Shown here: positions 1 to 7,456 of the stretch, in pieces
How the letters are laid out: every line of letters begins with the position of its first letter
How positions within the stretch are numbered: position 1 is the first letter of the stretch
Source of the DNA: Candidatus Altimarinota bacterium
GTDB lineage: Bacteria; Patescibacteriota; Gracilibacteria; BD1-5; UBA2023
Length of the DNA stretch: 8,630 bases
Reading direction: 5' to 3'
Assembly (NCBI GenBank): GCA_943355085.1
Contig: CALREC010000021.1
Coordinates: forward strand, 1-8,630
Translations under genes and position numbers: made by a program
Notes under the pieces: generated by a model
Told to the model about the DNA's origin: nothing
The model's database searches: none
The model's input: only the letters and a program-made list of their open reading frames with translations

Positions 1-3
1 GGC

Positions 4-148
4 TGTTGATTTCTCCAATAATACACCTCACCCCGACCCTCTCCTAGAAGGAGAGGGAGCTAAGAAAAATCATATTCTCCCCGTCTCCTTTTAGGAGAAG
101 GGGCTGGGGGATGAGGTGGAAAAGATGACGATTATTTAGAAATCAACA
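4..148. repeat. MITE-like palindromic repeat element
   Basis: This non-coding element of about 145 bp is bounded by an 11-bp perfect inverted repeat (TGTTGATTTCT at 4-14, AGAAATCAACA at 138-148). The repeat extends inward by about six more pairs after a one-base bulge, and again by CACCTCA (24-30) with TGAGGTG (112-118). Two hairpins lie inside: a perfect 9-bp stem with a 3-base loop (37-45/49-57) and an 11-bp stem with one mismatch and a TTT loop (79-89/93-103). The CT-rich core (CTCACCCC..CCCTCTCC) resembles short dispersed palindromes known from many bacterial genomes. No transposase is encoded, so if it is mobile it must be moved in trans. A target-site duplication cannot be judged because the left side is at the window edge. 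Confidence 0.7.
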
Positions 149-180
149 GAGGAGGATAAAATCGTTTTGGAGTTTTTGGA
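148..180. repeat. 33-bp segment duplicated at 816-848
   Basis: The segment just outside the palindromic element, centred on AAAATCGTTTTGG (158-170), recurs at 816-848 in the same orientation with a few substitutions and small indels. In this copy it supplies the -35 region of the promoter predicted for the downstream toxin-antitoxin module. It may be part of the same repeat family as the CT-rich palindromes, or the flank of an old duplication. Confidence 0.5.
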
Positions 181-194
181 AGTGTGGATATAAT
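167..194 (+). promoter_or_regulatory. Predicted promoter of the toxin-antitoxin module
   Basis: The -35 TTGGAG (167-172) and a perfect -10 TATAAT (189-194) are separated by 16 bp. Transcription would start near 201, giving a leader of about 22 bases before the ATG at 223. The -35 lies within the duplicated 33-bp segment, so the repeat may have brought the promoter with it. Confidence 0.55.
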
Positions 195-222
195 AGGGGT
201 GTATTATTAATCTTTTCAGGAT

Positions 223-396
223 ATGACCGCTACACTCGATATAGAAATACCTCTGAGTCTTTCTAAAGTTCCTCGCCTAGAGCTTCAAAAAAGCATCTCA
301 CTTTTATTGCAAGACTATACTGAGTTTGATATACACCTTCTCCGAAAATATATGCAAATTCGTGATCTCCCAGAGAGTCGTTTTATCAATCTTTAG
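223..396 (+). CDS. Small protein, probable antitoxin of a RelE/ParE-type module
   Basis: This 57-residue frame starts MTATLDIEIPLSLSK and ends at TAG. It has no in-frame TGA. It is too short to recognise by family. It is acidic in its N-terminal part, and residues about 18-50 look mostly helical with a leucine-rich stretch (KSISLLLQDY). The assignment rests on context: it sits eight bases upstream of a RelE/ParE-like toxin frame and shares its promoter and terminator, in the usual antitoxin-first order. In such pairs the antitoxin binds and neutralises the toxin and often represses the operon. The AGGA at 218-221 is too close to the ATG to be a normal ribosome binding site. It could be an unrelated small protein. 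Confidence 0.55.
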   Translation: MTATLDIEIPLSLSKVPRLELQKSISLLLQDYTEFDIHLLRKYMQIRDLPESRFINL

Positions 397-404
397 CCTT
401 GTCT

Positions 405-665
405 ATGTCGTATATTTCAAAAGTATTAGAATTTGATGAGATTGAAGATTATATAGTATCTCGTGGACTCATTAAACAATACAAAAAAGTAAAAGAAAAA
501 ATACTTTCTGGTGATCTAAAATCAGTTTCTTTCAAGAAAAGAAAACCAAAAACTTTAAACGTATATCAATTTAGAATCAATGATAAATATCGGGCGTTTT
601 GATATTTTGACAAGAAAAACGAGAGTGTTTTCAAGATATTTGAGATAAGTGACCATCAAGATTAG
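405..665 (+). CDS. RelE/ParE-superfamily toxin-like protein
   Basis: The 86-residue protein resembles the RelE/ParE fold. A helical N-terminal half (residues about 9-34) is followed by a basic stretch (FKKRKPK, 43-49) and strands carrying VYQFRINDKYRAF (53-65) and VFKIFEISDHQD (75-86), the C-terminal pattern of this superfamily. RelE members cleave mRNA on the ribosome; ParE members poison gyrase. The sequence does not decide between them. Residue 66 is an in-frame TGA. Standard-code reading would cut the protein there and lose the last strand, whereas glycine reading restores the usual end before TAG. A TTG at 399 is in frame, but the ATG at 405 is preferred. The gene follows the probable antitoxin directly and ends just before a strong hairpin terminator. 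Confidence 0.72.
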
Positions 666-678
666 TCCTATAATCCTC

Positions 679-709
679 ATATCACCCCACTTCATGGGGT
701 GATATTTTT
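679..709 (+). terminator. Rho-independent terminator after the toxin gene
   Basis: A perfect 11-bp stem (679-689 paired with 695-705, core CACCCCA/TGGGGTG) with a 5-base loop CTTCA runs into a T-run. It lies 13 bases after the toxin stop codon. The dyad is symmetric, but there is no gene end on the minus strand close enough to need it. Confidence 0.85.
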
Positions 710-745
710 GCTCGTCTGTTTGAAATGCCATCACCCCCGAACTTT

Positions 746-811
746 ACAAAGCCCTCACCTCCTGCCCATCACAAAGCCCTCACCCCAGCCCTCTCCCAAA
801 GGGCGAGGGAG
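746..811. repeat. Degenerate second copy of the CT-rich palindrome, with a short tandem repeat
   Basis: Bases 778-811 match 26-59 at 28 of 34 positions in the same orientation. They form a hairpin (789-797/801-809, loop AAA) with one T·C mismatch. The closing pair differs between copies in a compensatory way (T45-A49 versus C797-G801), suggesting that the stem is maintained. Just upstream, ACAAAGCCCTCACC occurs twice (746-759 and 771-784) with a 25-base period. The long terminal inverted repeats of the 4-148 copy are absent, so this is a short or decayed form. The 155 bases between the terminator and the rlmE stop codon hold nothing else recognisable. Confidence 0.65.
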
Positions 812-815
812 AAAA

Positions 816-848
816 AGAGGAAGAAAAATCGTTTTGGTGTTTTTTGGA
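816..848. repeat. Second copy of the 33-bp duplicated segment
   Basis: This is the counterpart of 148-180, sharing AAAATCGTTTTGG (825-837) followed by a T-rich run and TTGGA. It lies just past the 3' end of rlmE, between that gene and the CT-rich palindrome. Together with the first copy it brackets the toxin-antitoxin module in direct orientation. Confidence 0.5.
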
Positions 849-860
849 CTTTGGACACAT

Positions 861-1646
861 CTAAGTCTTTTTTCCCTGACATACGAAGTATTCTTCAAAA
901 CTTCTTTCTCGACAGGCTTTTGGCTTGCATTTATGGAGGACAGTATATCTCTCTTTTATAGGACCGATAAGATCATCAATATCTTCTCCGACAAAAACCT
1001 TGAGTACGAGTGTTCCTCATTTTTTGAGAAATATATCCGCTATGTCCAATATAGCAAGATTGAGTTCAACCGATCTATACTGATCGACTCCGGTCTGTCC
1101 AGTAGTATGCGCTGCAATATCAGAGGTGATACAATCCGTCTGTACTATGTCATGTTTTTTTAGAAAATCGATAATCGGCCCGGTCACAAATACATCCCCC
1201 TGAAACAGATGGATATTTTGATGTCAAAAGCCTTCAATCTTTTGGATATCCACTCCGACGATCACTCCCGTTGGTCAGACCATTTTGACTAGAACCTGCA
1301 ACCAACTCCCGGGCGCACTCGCAATATCGAGGACTTTCATGCCTGGATGAATAATATGGTACTTTTCCTGAATATCAAGAAGCTTAAATGCACTTCTTGC
1401 ACGGTACCCGAGTCGTTTCGCTTCATAAAAATAATCATCTCGGACGATATACTGAGGCTTTCCTGTTTTTTTCTTGGGTTTTATGACTTCGATATCCCGA
1501 GCTTTTCGTTTCGGAGTTTGTCAAGTCTGATGTGGAACCCGAATATTTTTCTGCTTCTGAGGCACTTCTCCTGCGAGGATTTTATCAAGTTTTGTACGAC
1601 GTCTGGTACGAGTAAGTTTCTTCGGAGATTTTTTTAGAGTTGACAT
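861..1646 (-). CDS. rlmE: 23S rRNA (uridine-2'-O-)-methyltransferase RlmE/FtsJ
   Basis: RlmE methylates the 2'-O of a uridine in the 23S rRNA A-loop, using S-adenosylmethionine, late in 50S assembly. The 261-residue product has the FtsJ Rossmann fold. The SAM motif is VLDIASAPGSW (105-115), with an acidic residue after strand 2 (GVDIQ, 131-135) and SDIAAHTTG (175-183). Candidate catalytic K-D-K-E residues are K88 (RSAFKLL), D176, K216 (LVLKVFVGE) and E252 (RERSFEEY). Four in-frame TGA codons (residues 42, 124, 141, 210) read as Gly; standard decoding destroys the gene. It ends at TAG. The first 65 residues are a Lys/Arg-rich extension not found in the roughly 209-residue E. coli enzyme. The ATG at 1646 has no visible Shine-Dalgarno sequence. 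The gene diverges from the DHH phosphoesterase gene. Confidence 0.93.
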
Positions 1647-1667
1647 GAGTGCGATTATTATTAATAT
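1640..1667 (+). promoter_or_regulatory. Predicted promoter of the DHH phosphoesterase gene
   Basis: A perfect -35 TTGACA (1640-1645) and -10 TAATAT (1662-1667) are separated by 16 bp. Transcription would start near 1674, about 25 bases before the ATG at 1699. The -35 hexamer covers the rlmE start codon (complement of 1644-1646) on the other strand, so polymerase binding here could affect rlmE initiation. Confidence 0.6.
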
Positions 1668-1698
1668 CGTCTATTATTTCTTTTTAAAATACGGAAAA

Positions 1699-2685
1699 AT
1701 GCATGAAATGCAACAAGAAAGAGGAAAAATACGAGAAATTATCAACCGTGGTACAACATTTCTCGTCATGGGTCACAAGAGTGTGGATGGAGATGCGTAC
1801 GGATCGAGTATGGCTTTGTATTTCTATCTCAAGGGCATGGGAAAGGTGGTCGAAGTGGTGAATGAACTCCCGATAACTCCCCTCTTTGCCTTTTTGGGCG
1901 TGGAGAACTCTATCACAAAAGATATACAAAGCCAAACTTTTGATGCTATTTTCATCTGCGATAGCGGGGAACTCAGTCTCATCGGAAAGTATCCCGATCG
2001 CTATCCAGAGATTTTTCAGCATACACCTATTATCAATATAGACCATCACAATGGCAATAAGCTTTTTTGAACATACAATCTTGTAGATACTGGAGCCAGT
2101 TCTACGTGCGAATTGATGTACGGACTCTTTGAAGAAATAGGAAAAGATAAGAGTCCTGAGATAGCCACGCTACTCTTATTTGGGATCATTCGAGATACGA
2201 ATTGTTTCAAAAATAGCATCCGTCCGCGTACTTTTGAAGTGACGAGTCAGCTTATTGCAGAGGGGGCAGAGTACGAGAAGATTATATTTTACTCGTATAG
2301 GAGCGAGAAACTCAACTATCTGAAACTCTATAGTCATATTCTCGAAAATCTTATATCACTCAAAGGATGATCTATTGTCGGATGAGTTATAACTAAAGAA
2401 ATCCTTGAGCGATACGATATCCCCGAGGATGAACTCGGACCTCAGCTGATCAATGAGATACTCTCCTCTATAGAAGGAGCTGATTTTGCTTTTTTAATCA
2501 AAGAAACTGAAAGAGATGAGAAAAGACTGAGCTTTCGAGCACGACGCGATGGTTTTGATGTATCCCGTATAGCACGACATTTTGGATGAGGGGGGCATAT
2601 ACAGTCAGCTGGTTGCAGAACCACACAAGATCTATCGGAAATACTCTCCATAATAGAAACCCTGGAGGTTAAAATAGAGGATTAA
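1699..2685 (+). CDS. nrnA: DHH/DHHA1 family phosphoesterase (NrnA-like oligoribonuclease/pAp phosphatase)
   Basis: NrnA-type enzymes degrade 2-5 nt RNA or dinucleotides and can dephosphorylate pAp, using Mn2+ in the cytosol. The 328 residues match the usual size of about 310-330. The DHH domain has GHKSVDGDAYGSS (25-37; ligands H26, D30, D32), FICDSGE (D88) and NIDHH (DHH at 115-117). The C-terminal DHHA1 domain carries RHFGGGGHIQSAG near residues 293-305. In-frame TGA codons at residues 124, 224, 229 and 297 read as Gly; residue 297 is inside the near-invariant GGGGH motif, strong proof of recoding. The stop is TAA. The frame is open upstream to 1645, but that start lies upstream of the predicted transcription start, so the ATG at 1699 is chosen. 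It converges with comM, with 20 bases between stop codons. A c-di-AMP or pAp phosphatase role is possible. Confidence 0.9.
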
Positions 2686-2705
2686 GGCGATCCGAACATA
2701 TGATA

Positions 2706-4232
2706 CTAGACCTTTCTATAACTGAGGGCTTCGGCTAAATGCGGAAGTTTTATGTCGGGGGAACCTTCCAGATCTGCGATCGTACGTGCGAGTTTGAGTA
2801 TACGGAAGTATATTCGAGTCGATAAATTCAAGCGCTCTACTGCATTTTTTATAAACATATCTTCTTCTGGCTTGAGGGTACAATACTTCTCCACGTCTTC
2901 ATTGCCCATCTCAGCATTGTAGGTTTTCTTGGTGCCCTGAAATCGATTTTTTCAGAAAATTCGTGCCGCTTCAATCTGGTCTTTGAGTTCTTTGGATGTT
3001 TTTGGTTGTTTTTTATGCTCTTGAAAGTCTTCAACTTTTATGCGAGGAACTTTTATAAATAGATCGATGCGATCAAGAATCGGTCAGGAGAGCTTTGAGC
3101 GATAGCGTTCGATTTGTGAACCACTACAGATACATGATTTTTCTTTATCTCAGAGAAAACCACACGGACATGGGTTAAGAGCACCAATTAACACAAATTT
3201 TGCAGGATATACATAACTTGCATTGACCCGATTGATACTGATCTCTCCATCCTCAAGAGGTTGGCGGAGCATTTCTAACAATTTACCATCAAACTCCAGA
3301 AACTCATCCAGGAAGAGAACTCATTTATGTGCGAGACTAATCTCTCCTGGGCGACTATCTCGTCCACCCCCGATGATGCTGATATCACTGGCTGTATGGT
3401 GAACCTTCCGAAATGGTCTGGTAAAGATAAGCGGATGAGCTTTGGAAAGGAGTCCGGCAACAGAGTATATCTTAGATACATCGACTATTTCAGAGAAATC
3501 CATATCAGGCAAAATAGTTGCAAAAGCTTTCGCAAGCATAGTTTTTCCCGATCCGGGAGGTCATTCCATGAGGATATTATGTCATCCGGCTGCGGCTATG
3601 GTGAGAGCTCTTTTGGCATGCTCTTGTCCGATAATATGTTCGAATCCAGCTACCTTTACGCTGGACTTGTATTTTTCTATATACACTTTCGGATCGATAG
3701 GCGTGTGGACAGGAAACGGGTCTGTTCCTGAAAGTATTCGGATCAGAGAGGATAGGTCAGAAACTCATACAAGATGTACCCCTGGTATAAGTGAGGCTTC
3801 CTCGAGATTTTCTTGCGGGAGAAATACATATTTCATACCCTGTTCTTTGGCAAATATAACAGACGGGAGAATGGCATTCACACCTCGCAACTTTCCATCG
3901 AGAGCAAGCTCTCCGACAAAAAGACTGTTTTGTATATATTCCTCAACAAAATCTTGTTCACGACAGAGGATGCCGATTGCGATCGGGAGATCAAAACTTG
4001 GTCATTTTTTTCGAATATCTGCGGGAGCCAGGTTGACGGTGATGCGTGTAGAAGGAAAAGTGAATCCTGAGTTTTTGAGAGCGCTTCTCACACGCTCTTT
4101 GCTTTCCTGAATCGCTGCATCCGGAAGTCCGACTATGTTAAACGCAGGCATTCCATTGCTCACATCCAGTTCGACATCTATCTTATTTCCTGAGAGCCCG
4201 TTGACCGATACTGAGAAAACCTTGGAGAACAT
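2706..4232 (-). CDS. comM: ComM/YifB family AAA+ ATPase (Mg-chelatase-like)
   Basis: ComM is a hexameric helicase that promotes branch migration when transformed ssDNA is integrated; many YifB homologues lack an assigned role. The 508 residues match the family (about 505-510). An N-terminal Lon-protease-S5-like domain (residues 1 to about 170; [27 protein letters not shown]) precedes the AAA+ domain. That has Walker A GPPGSGKT (224-231), Walker B LFLDE (306-310), a sensor-like NPCPCG followed by a four-Cys set (C355, C357, C367, C369; likely zinc), GPILDRID (383-390) and the C-terminal helical domain with ARTIADLEG. Eight in-frame TGA codons (residues 77, 156, 217, 224, 304, 361, 383, 427) fall at Gly positions, including the first Gly of Walker A and GGHN. 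The ATG at 4232 gives the typical start [12 protein letters not shown]. An upstream ATG at 4265 overlaps the predicted -10 and is less likely. The stop is TAG. Confidence 0.94.
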
Positions 4233-4256
4233 GGATGATAATATAAGGAGATAAAA

Positions 4257-4262
4257 ATTATA
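4257..4262 (-). promoter_or_regulatory. Predicted -10 element of comM
   Basis: A perfect TATAAT on the minus strand would start transcription near 4250, leaving a leader of about 18 bases to the ATG at 4232. No good -35 is present; the region upstream is only an A-run on this strand. The element overlaps the alternative in-frame ATG at 4265, which supports the shorter start. Confidence 0.42.
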
Positions 4263-4397
4263 CATTTCTATGATAGTGATTTTTTACTCTTTGTAAAAAC
4301 AAAAAATATAAACAACCACCAAAGAGCCTTTGCGTAAAAATCAAGAATCTATTTCCACATATTTTTAGGACTTGTAAACGAGAAAAACGTGCTCTAT

Positions 4398-4426
4398 TTG
4401 CGTTTTTTAAAGAAATCTGATACTAT
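4398..4426 (+). promoter_or_regulatory. Predicted promoter of the T4SS-like ATPase gene
   Basis: The -35 TTGCGT (4398-4403) and -10 TACTAT (4421-4426) are spaced by the ideal 17 bp, placing the transcription start near 4433, 30 bases before the ATG. The leader ends in a pyrimidine-rich run (TTTCTTTTTTTCTCCT) and has no Shine-Dalgarno sequence. The rest of the 230-base spacer back to comM is AT-rich and shows no other gene or hairpin. Confidence 0.55.
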
Positions 4427-4462
4427 AGATCAAGTGCTGTAATATATTTCTTTTTTTCTCCT

Positions 4463-7372
4463 ATGAATCTTGACTTTTTTCTTGTTCCAGCGACATATGC
4501 AAAAATTGCTATTGGAACAGTGCCCGAACAAACCTCCACGACTATTGCGACGAACGATAGTACCACATCCATGAGTATCGGCTCTATTTTTACTTTTATT
4601 GGTGATATTGTCATCATAATAATCGTATTTTTTTTGTTACTTAAGTTGATTCGATTGGCGTACGAAGTATATGCGGCACGTAAACTCGTATATATGAGAG
4701 TTACCCTTCCTCGAGCAGATTCCAAACTCGATAAAGAAAAAGAAACAAAGAAGGATTTCAAAGAGAAAACAGGGATCATGTCCATTTTTTATAAAGGTAT
4801 TCATAAGATATCAGAAGCAACACTTACTGAGACGTTGCTCAACATCATATTTAATCATGCAAAAATATCTCTGGAGATCCTCTACGATGAGGGACAAGTA
4901 TCATTTTATGCCGTCACTTACACGGACTATGTATCACTCATCTCTCAACAAATCACATCAAACTATCCAGATGCAGAAGTAAAAATCGTATCCAAAAAAG
5001 AATACGGTGATATAAAACCTGCAGGATATACTCTCAGAACTGCCTCTATAAACAAAAAAAATGATGATATCTACCCGATAAAAACATATAAATATTTTGA
5101 AGACGATCCACTATCTAGTATTACCAATAATATTGGTAATCTAAAAAAAACAGATCGTGCTGTATTTCAAATAGTCATAAAGCCCCTGGGGTCAGGTTGG
5201 AATAAAAAAGCAAAAAAAGCTGCGGGTGATGTCGCAAAGGGATCGTATAAAAAAAATAGCAAATGAGGTATGGTCATAACCATACTTCAGACTATTTTAT
5301 CACCTCTCTACTGGGTAGTACAACGCATTATCAACAATGAACCAGCGGAAGGTTCTGGTGCACCAGGAGCATCGTCTGGTGATTCATACAAGATATTTAA
5401 TCAGGCAGAACAAGAAGCTCAGAAAATGGTAGGTGAATCTGCTGGACAGCCTGGGTTTGAAACTTCTATGCGTATACTCGTTGCGTCAGATACCCCGCAG
5501 AGTGCAGAAGAAGGTCTATACAACCTATTGGCTGCCATGAATATATATACTGATGAGTATAACAATAAACTTGATAATCCACAGATTATAGAGGATATGT
5601 TTCGATTCTTTTTTACCCCAATTCGCTATCTTGCATTTAGACTGCGTCTTGTTGGGCTTCTCCAGGTAAAAAGTATTTTTTCAACAGATGAGCTCTCAAC
5701 ACTCTATCATTTTCCTGATATCAACTATAACAAATCTCCTATCATCAAGTGGCTGGATTATAAGATGATTTCACCTCCAAATAATTTAAAGTTTCCCAAA
5801 AAGCCTACTATGCTTATGGATTATATCCGCGATGCAGAGGGTAATGTATTGACCATAGATGGCAGCCATCTGAAAGTAGATAAAAATTGGAATCTCATAC
5901 GGGATGAGTCTCGTAATTTTATCACGACCAAAAATGAGACCGTTCTTATAGCCACAGAAGGTGACAACAAAGGAAAACCTGTGGACGAAGGAAAAACACC
6001 AAAACAAGAACTGCAACAAAGACACATTGCATGATTTCCAGTATATACTGATGGAGTACTTATGGGCTGGAATGAGTATCGCAACAATAAACAAGCAGTA
6101 TACTTTATGCGAAAAGACCGAGGTCGTCATCATTATATCATCGGTAAATCTGGTTGAGGAAAATCTGTATTCGTTGGGTATCTCGCGAGACAAGATCTCT
6201 ATAATGGAGATGGTCTCTGTATTATAGATCCACACGGAGATCTGGTTGAGGATGTTATATCATTTACACCCAAAGAACGCGCCAAAGACGTGATCATCTT
6301 TAATCCTGCAGATTTTGAACGACCAATGGGACTCAATATGCTCGAGATTATTGCAACCGATCCAGCCCTCCGTGCTGTTGAAAAAGATCGTGCTGCCCTC
6401 GATGCTACATCGATATTTATCAAGATATTTGGAGAAGAAGTTTTTGGTGCACGTATACAACACTACTTCCGAAATGGATGTCTCACACTTATGGATGATG
6501 AGGAAGAAGGGGGAACTCTTATCGACGTACCGCGACTATTTGTCGATGATGCGTTTATGAAATATAAAACTTCCAAGATAAAAAATGTCGTTGTAAAAGC
6601 CTTCTGGGATAACGAATATGCCAACACGGGAGATCGTGAAAAACAAGAAATGATTCCCTATTTCAGCTCGAAGTTTGGACCATTTGTCACTAATACGACG
6701 ATTCGTAATATTATTGGTCAACCAAAATCTGCTTTTAATCTTCGTCGTGTCATGGACGATCAGAAAGTACTTATGGTTAATCTTTCCAAGGGTATGATCG
6801 GAGATCTCAATGCCAAACTTCTCGGGCTTATATTTGTCTCCAAAATCAACATGGCGGCCATGAGTCGAGCGGATACACCAGAGGAGGATCGAAAAGATTT
6901 CTATCTCTACGTCGATGAGTTCCAAAACTTTGCGACAGACTCGTTTGGAGAAATCCTTTCAGAAGCCAGAAAATACCATCTCGCCCTTATCATGGCACAC
7001 CAATTTATCGCTCAGATCGGTGGATCCAAAGGAAAAGATGGAGCCCCATCTATCAAAGACGCAGTATTTGGAAATGCCGGTACCATTATGTCATTTAAGG
7101 TTGGTGCAGAAGATGCGGAGTACCTAGAAAAAGAATATGCACCACTTCTCTCACAACAAGATATCATCGGAATCGCCAACTTTACCACCTATTGCAAGCT
7201 CAATATTGATAACGCGACAACGCGCCCATTTGATATGAAGACCATTTGGGACAATCACTACAAGAACCCGGAAGTTGCGAAGGTTATCAAAGAATATTCT
7301 CGCAAGATGTACGGACGAAAAAAAGAGTATGTCGACATGGAGATAGAGGCACGTCTCGGTATTGTAAAGTAA
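4463..7372 (+). CDS. Membrane-anchored type IV secretion-like ATPase (VirD4/TraD/HerA-related)
   Basis: This 969-residue protein has a short N-terminal segment, one strong transmembrane helix (about 41-64, isoleucine-rich), a basic cytoplasmic region, and a RecA-like motor domain in the C-terminal 430 residues. Walker A is GKSGGGKS (561-568) followed by CIIDPHGDLVEDV. Walker B is FYLYVDEFQNF (D818, E819), and LIMAHQFIAQI follows, typical of VirD4/TraG coupling proteins and related T4SS ATPases. These motors drive DNA or protein through an envelope channel. TGA codons at residues 268, 524 and 565 read as Gly; the last is a Walker A glycine. Standard decoding would split the gene into four pieces. 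Residues about 270-290 may be a second hydrophobic segment. Residues about 450-518 form a charged, Asn/Asp/Lys-rich linker just before the motor. The stop is TAA. The exact family (coupling protein or VirB4-like) is not settled. Confidence 0.86.
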
Positions 7373-7383
7373 TTTACACCCGA

Positions 7384-7420
7384 AAAAGTCATCCCAACTT
7401 GATTGAGGATGGCTTTTGTG
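7384..7420 (+). terminator. Probable terminator after the ATPase gene
   Basis: An 11-bp stem (7384-7394 with 7407-7417, one G·T pair) with a 12-base loop lies 11 bases after the ATPase stop codon. It is A-rich on the left and has TTTT on the right arm followed by GTGT, so it is a moderate intrinsic terminator. The loop contains the -35 of the next promoter. Confidence 0.55.
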
Positions 7421-7426
7421 TATAAT
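7399..7426 (+). promoter_or_regulatory. Predicted promoter of the calcium-repeat protein gene
   Basis: The -35 TTGATT (7399-7404) and a perfect -10 TATAAT (7421-7426) are separated by 16 bp; the start would be near 7433, about 24 bases before the ATG. The promoter is embedded in the preceding terminator hairpin. This suggests separate transcription of the downstream gene rather than simple read-through. Confidence 0.6.
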
Positions 7427-7456
7427 ACAAGCAATTATAAATCTTTATCTGTTCAT

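Noticed and set aside
746..811. CRISPR array from the short repeated ACAAAGCCCTCACC units
   Set aside because: There are only two units with an 11-base gap, no spacer structure and no cas gene nearby; it is better explained as a palindromic repeat family.
699..1637. Plus-strand frames at 699-1163, 725-961 and 1347-1637
   Set aside because: They run antisense to rlmE or through the CT-rich repeat, and their translations are low-complexity or family-less, whereas the minus strand gives a complete FtsJ fold.
1684..2049. Minus-strand frame of 121 codons
   Set aside because: It is antisense to the DHH domain, whose metal-binding motifs are clear on the plus strand.
3442..4110. Open frame of 222 codons on the plus strand
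   Set aside because: It is entirely antisense to comM, whose minus-strand product matches its family from end to end; the plus-strand translation shows no domain.
5786..6235. Minus-strand frame of 149 codons
   Set aside because: It is antisense to the T4SS-like ATPase, crossing its Walker A region; no family resemblance.
1699..7372. Genes broken by nonsense mutations (pseudogenes)
   Set aside because: The interruptions are always TGA, never TAA or TAG, without frameshifts, and the flanking sequence continues the same domain.
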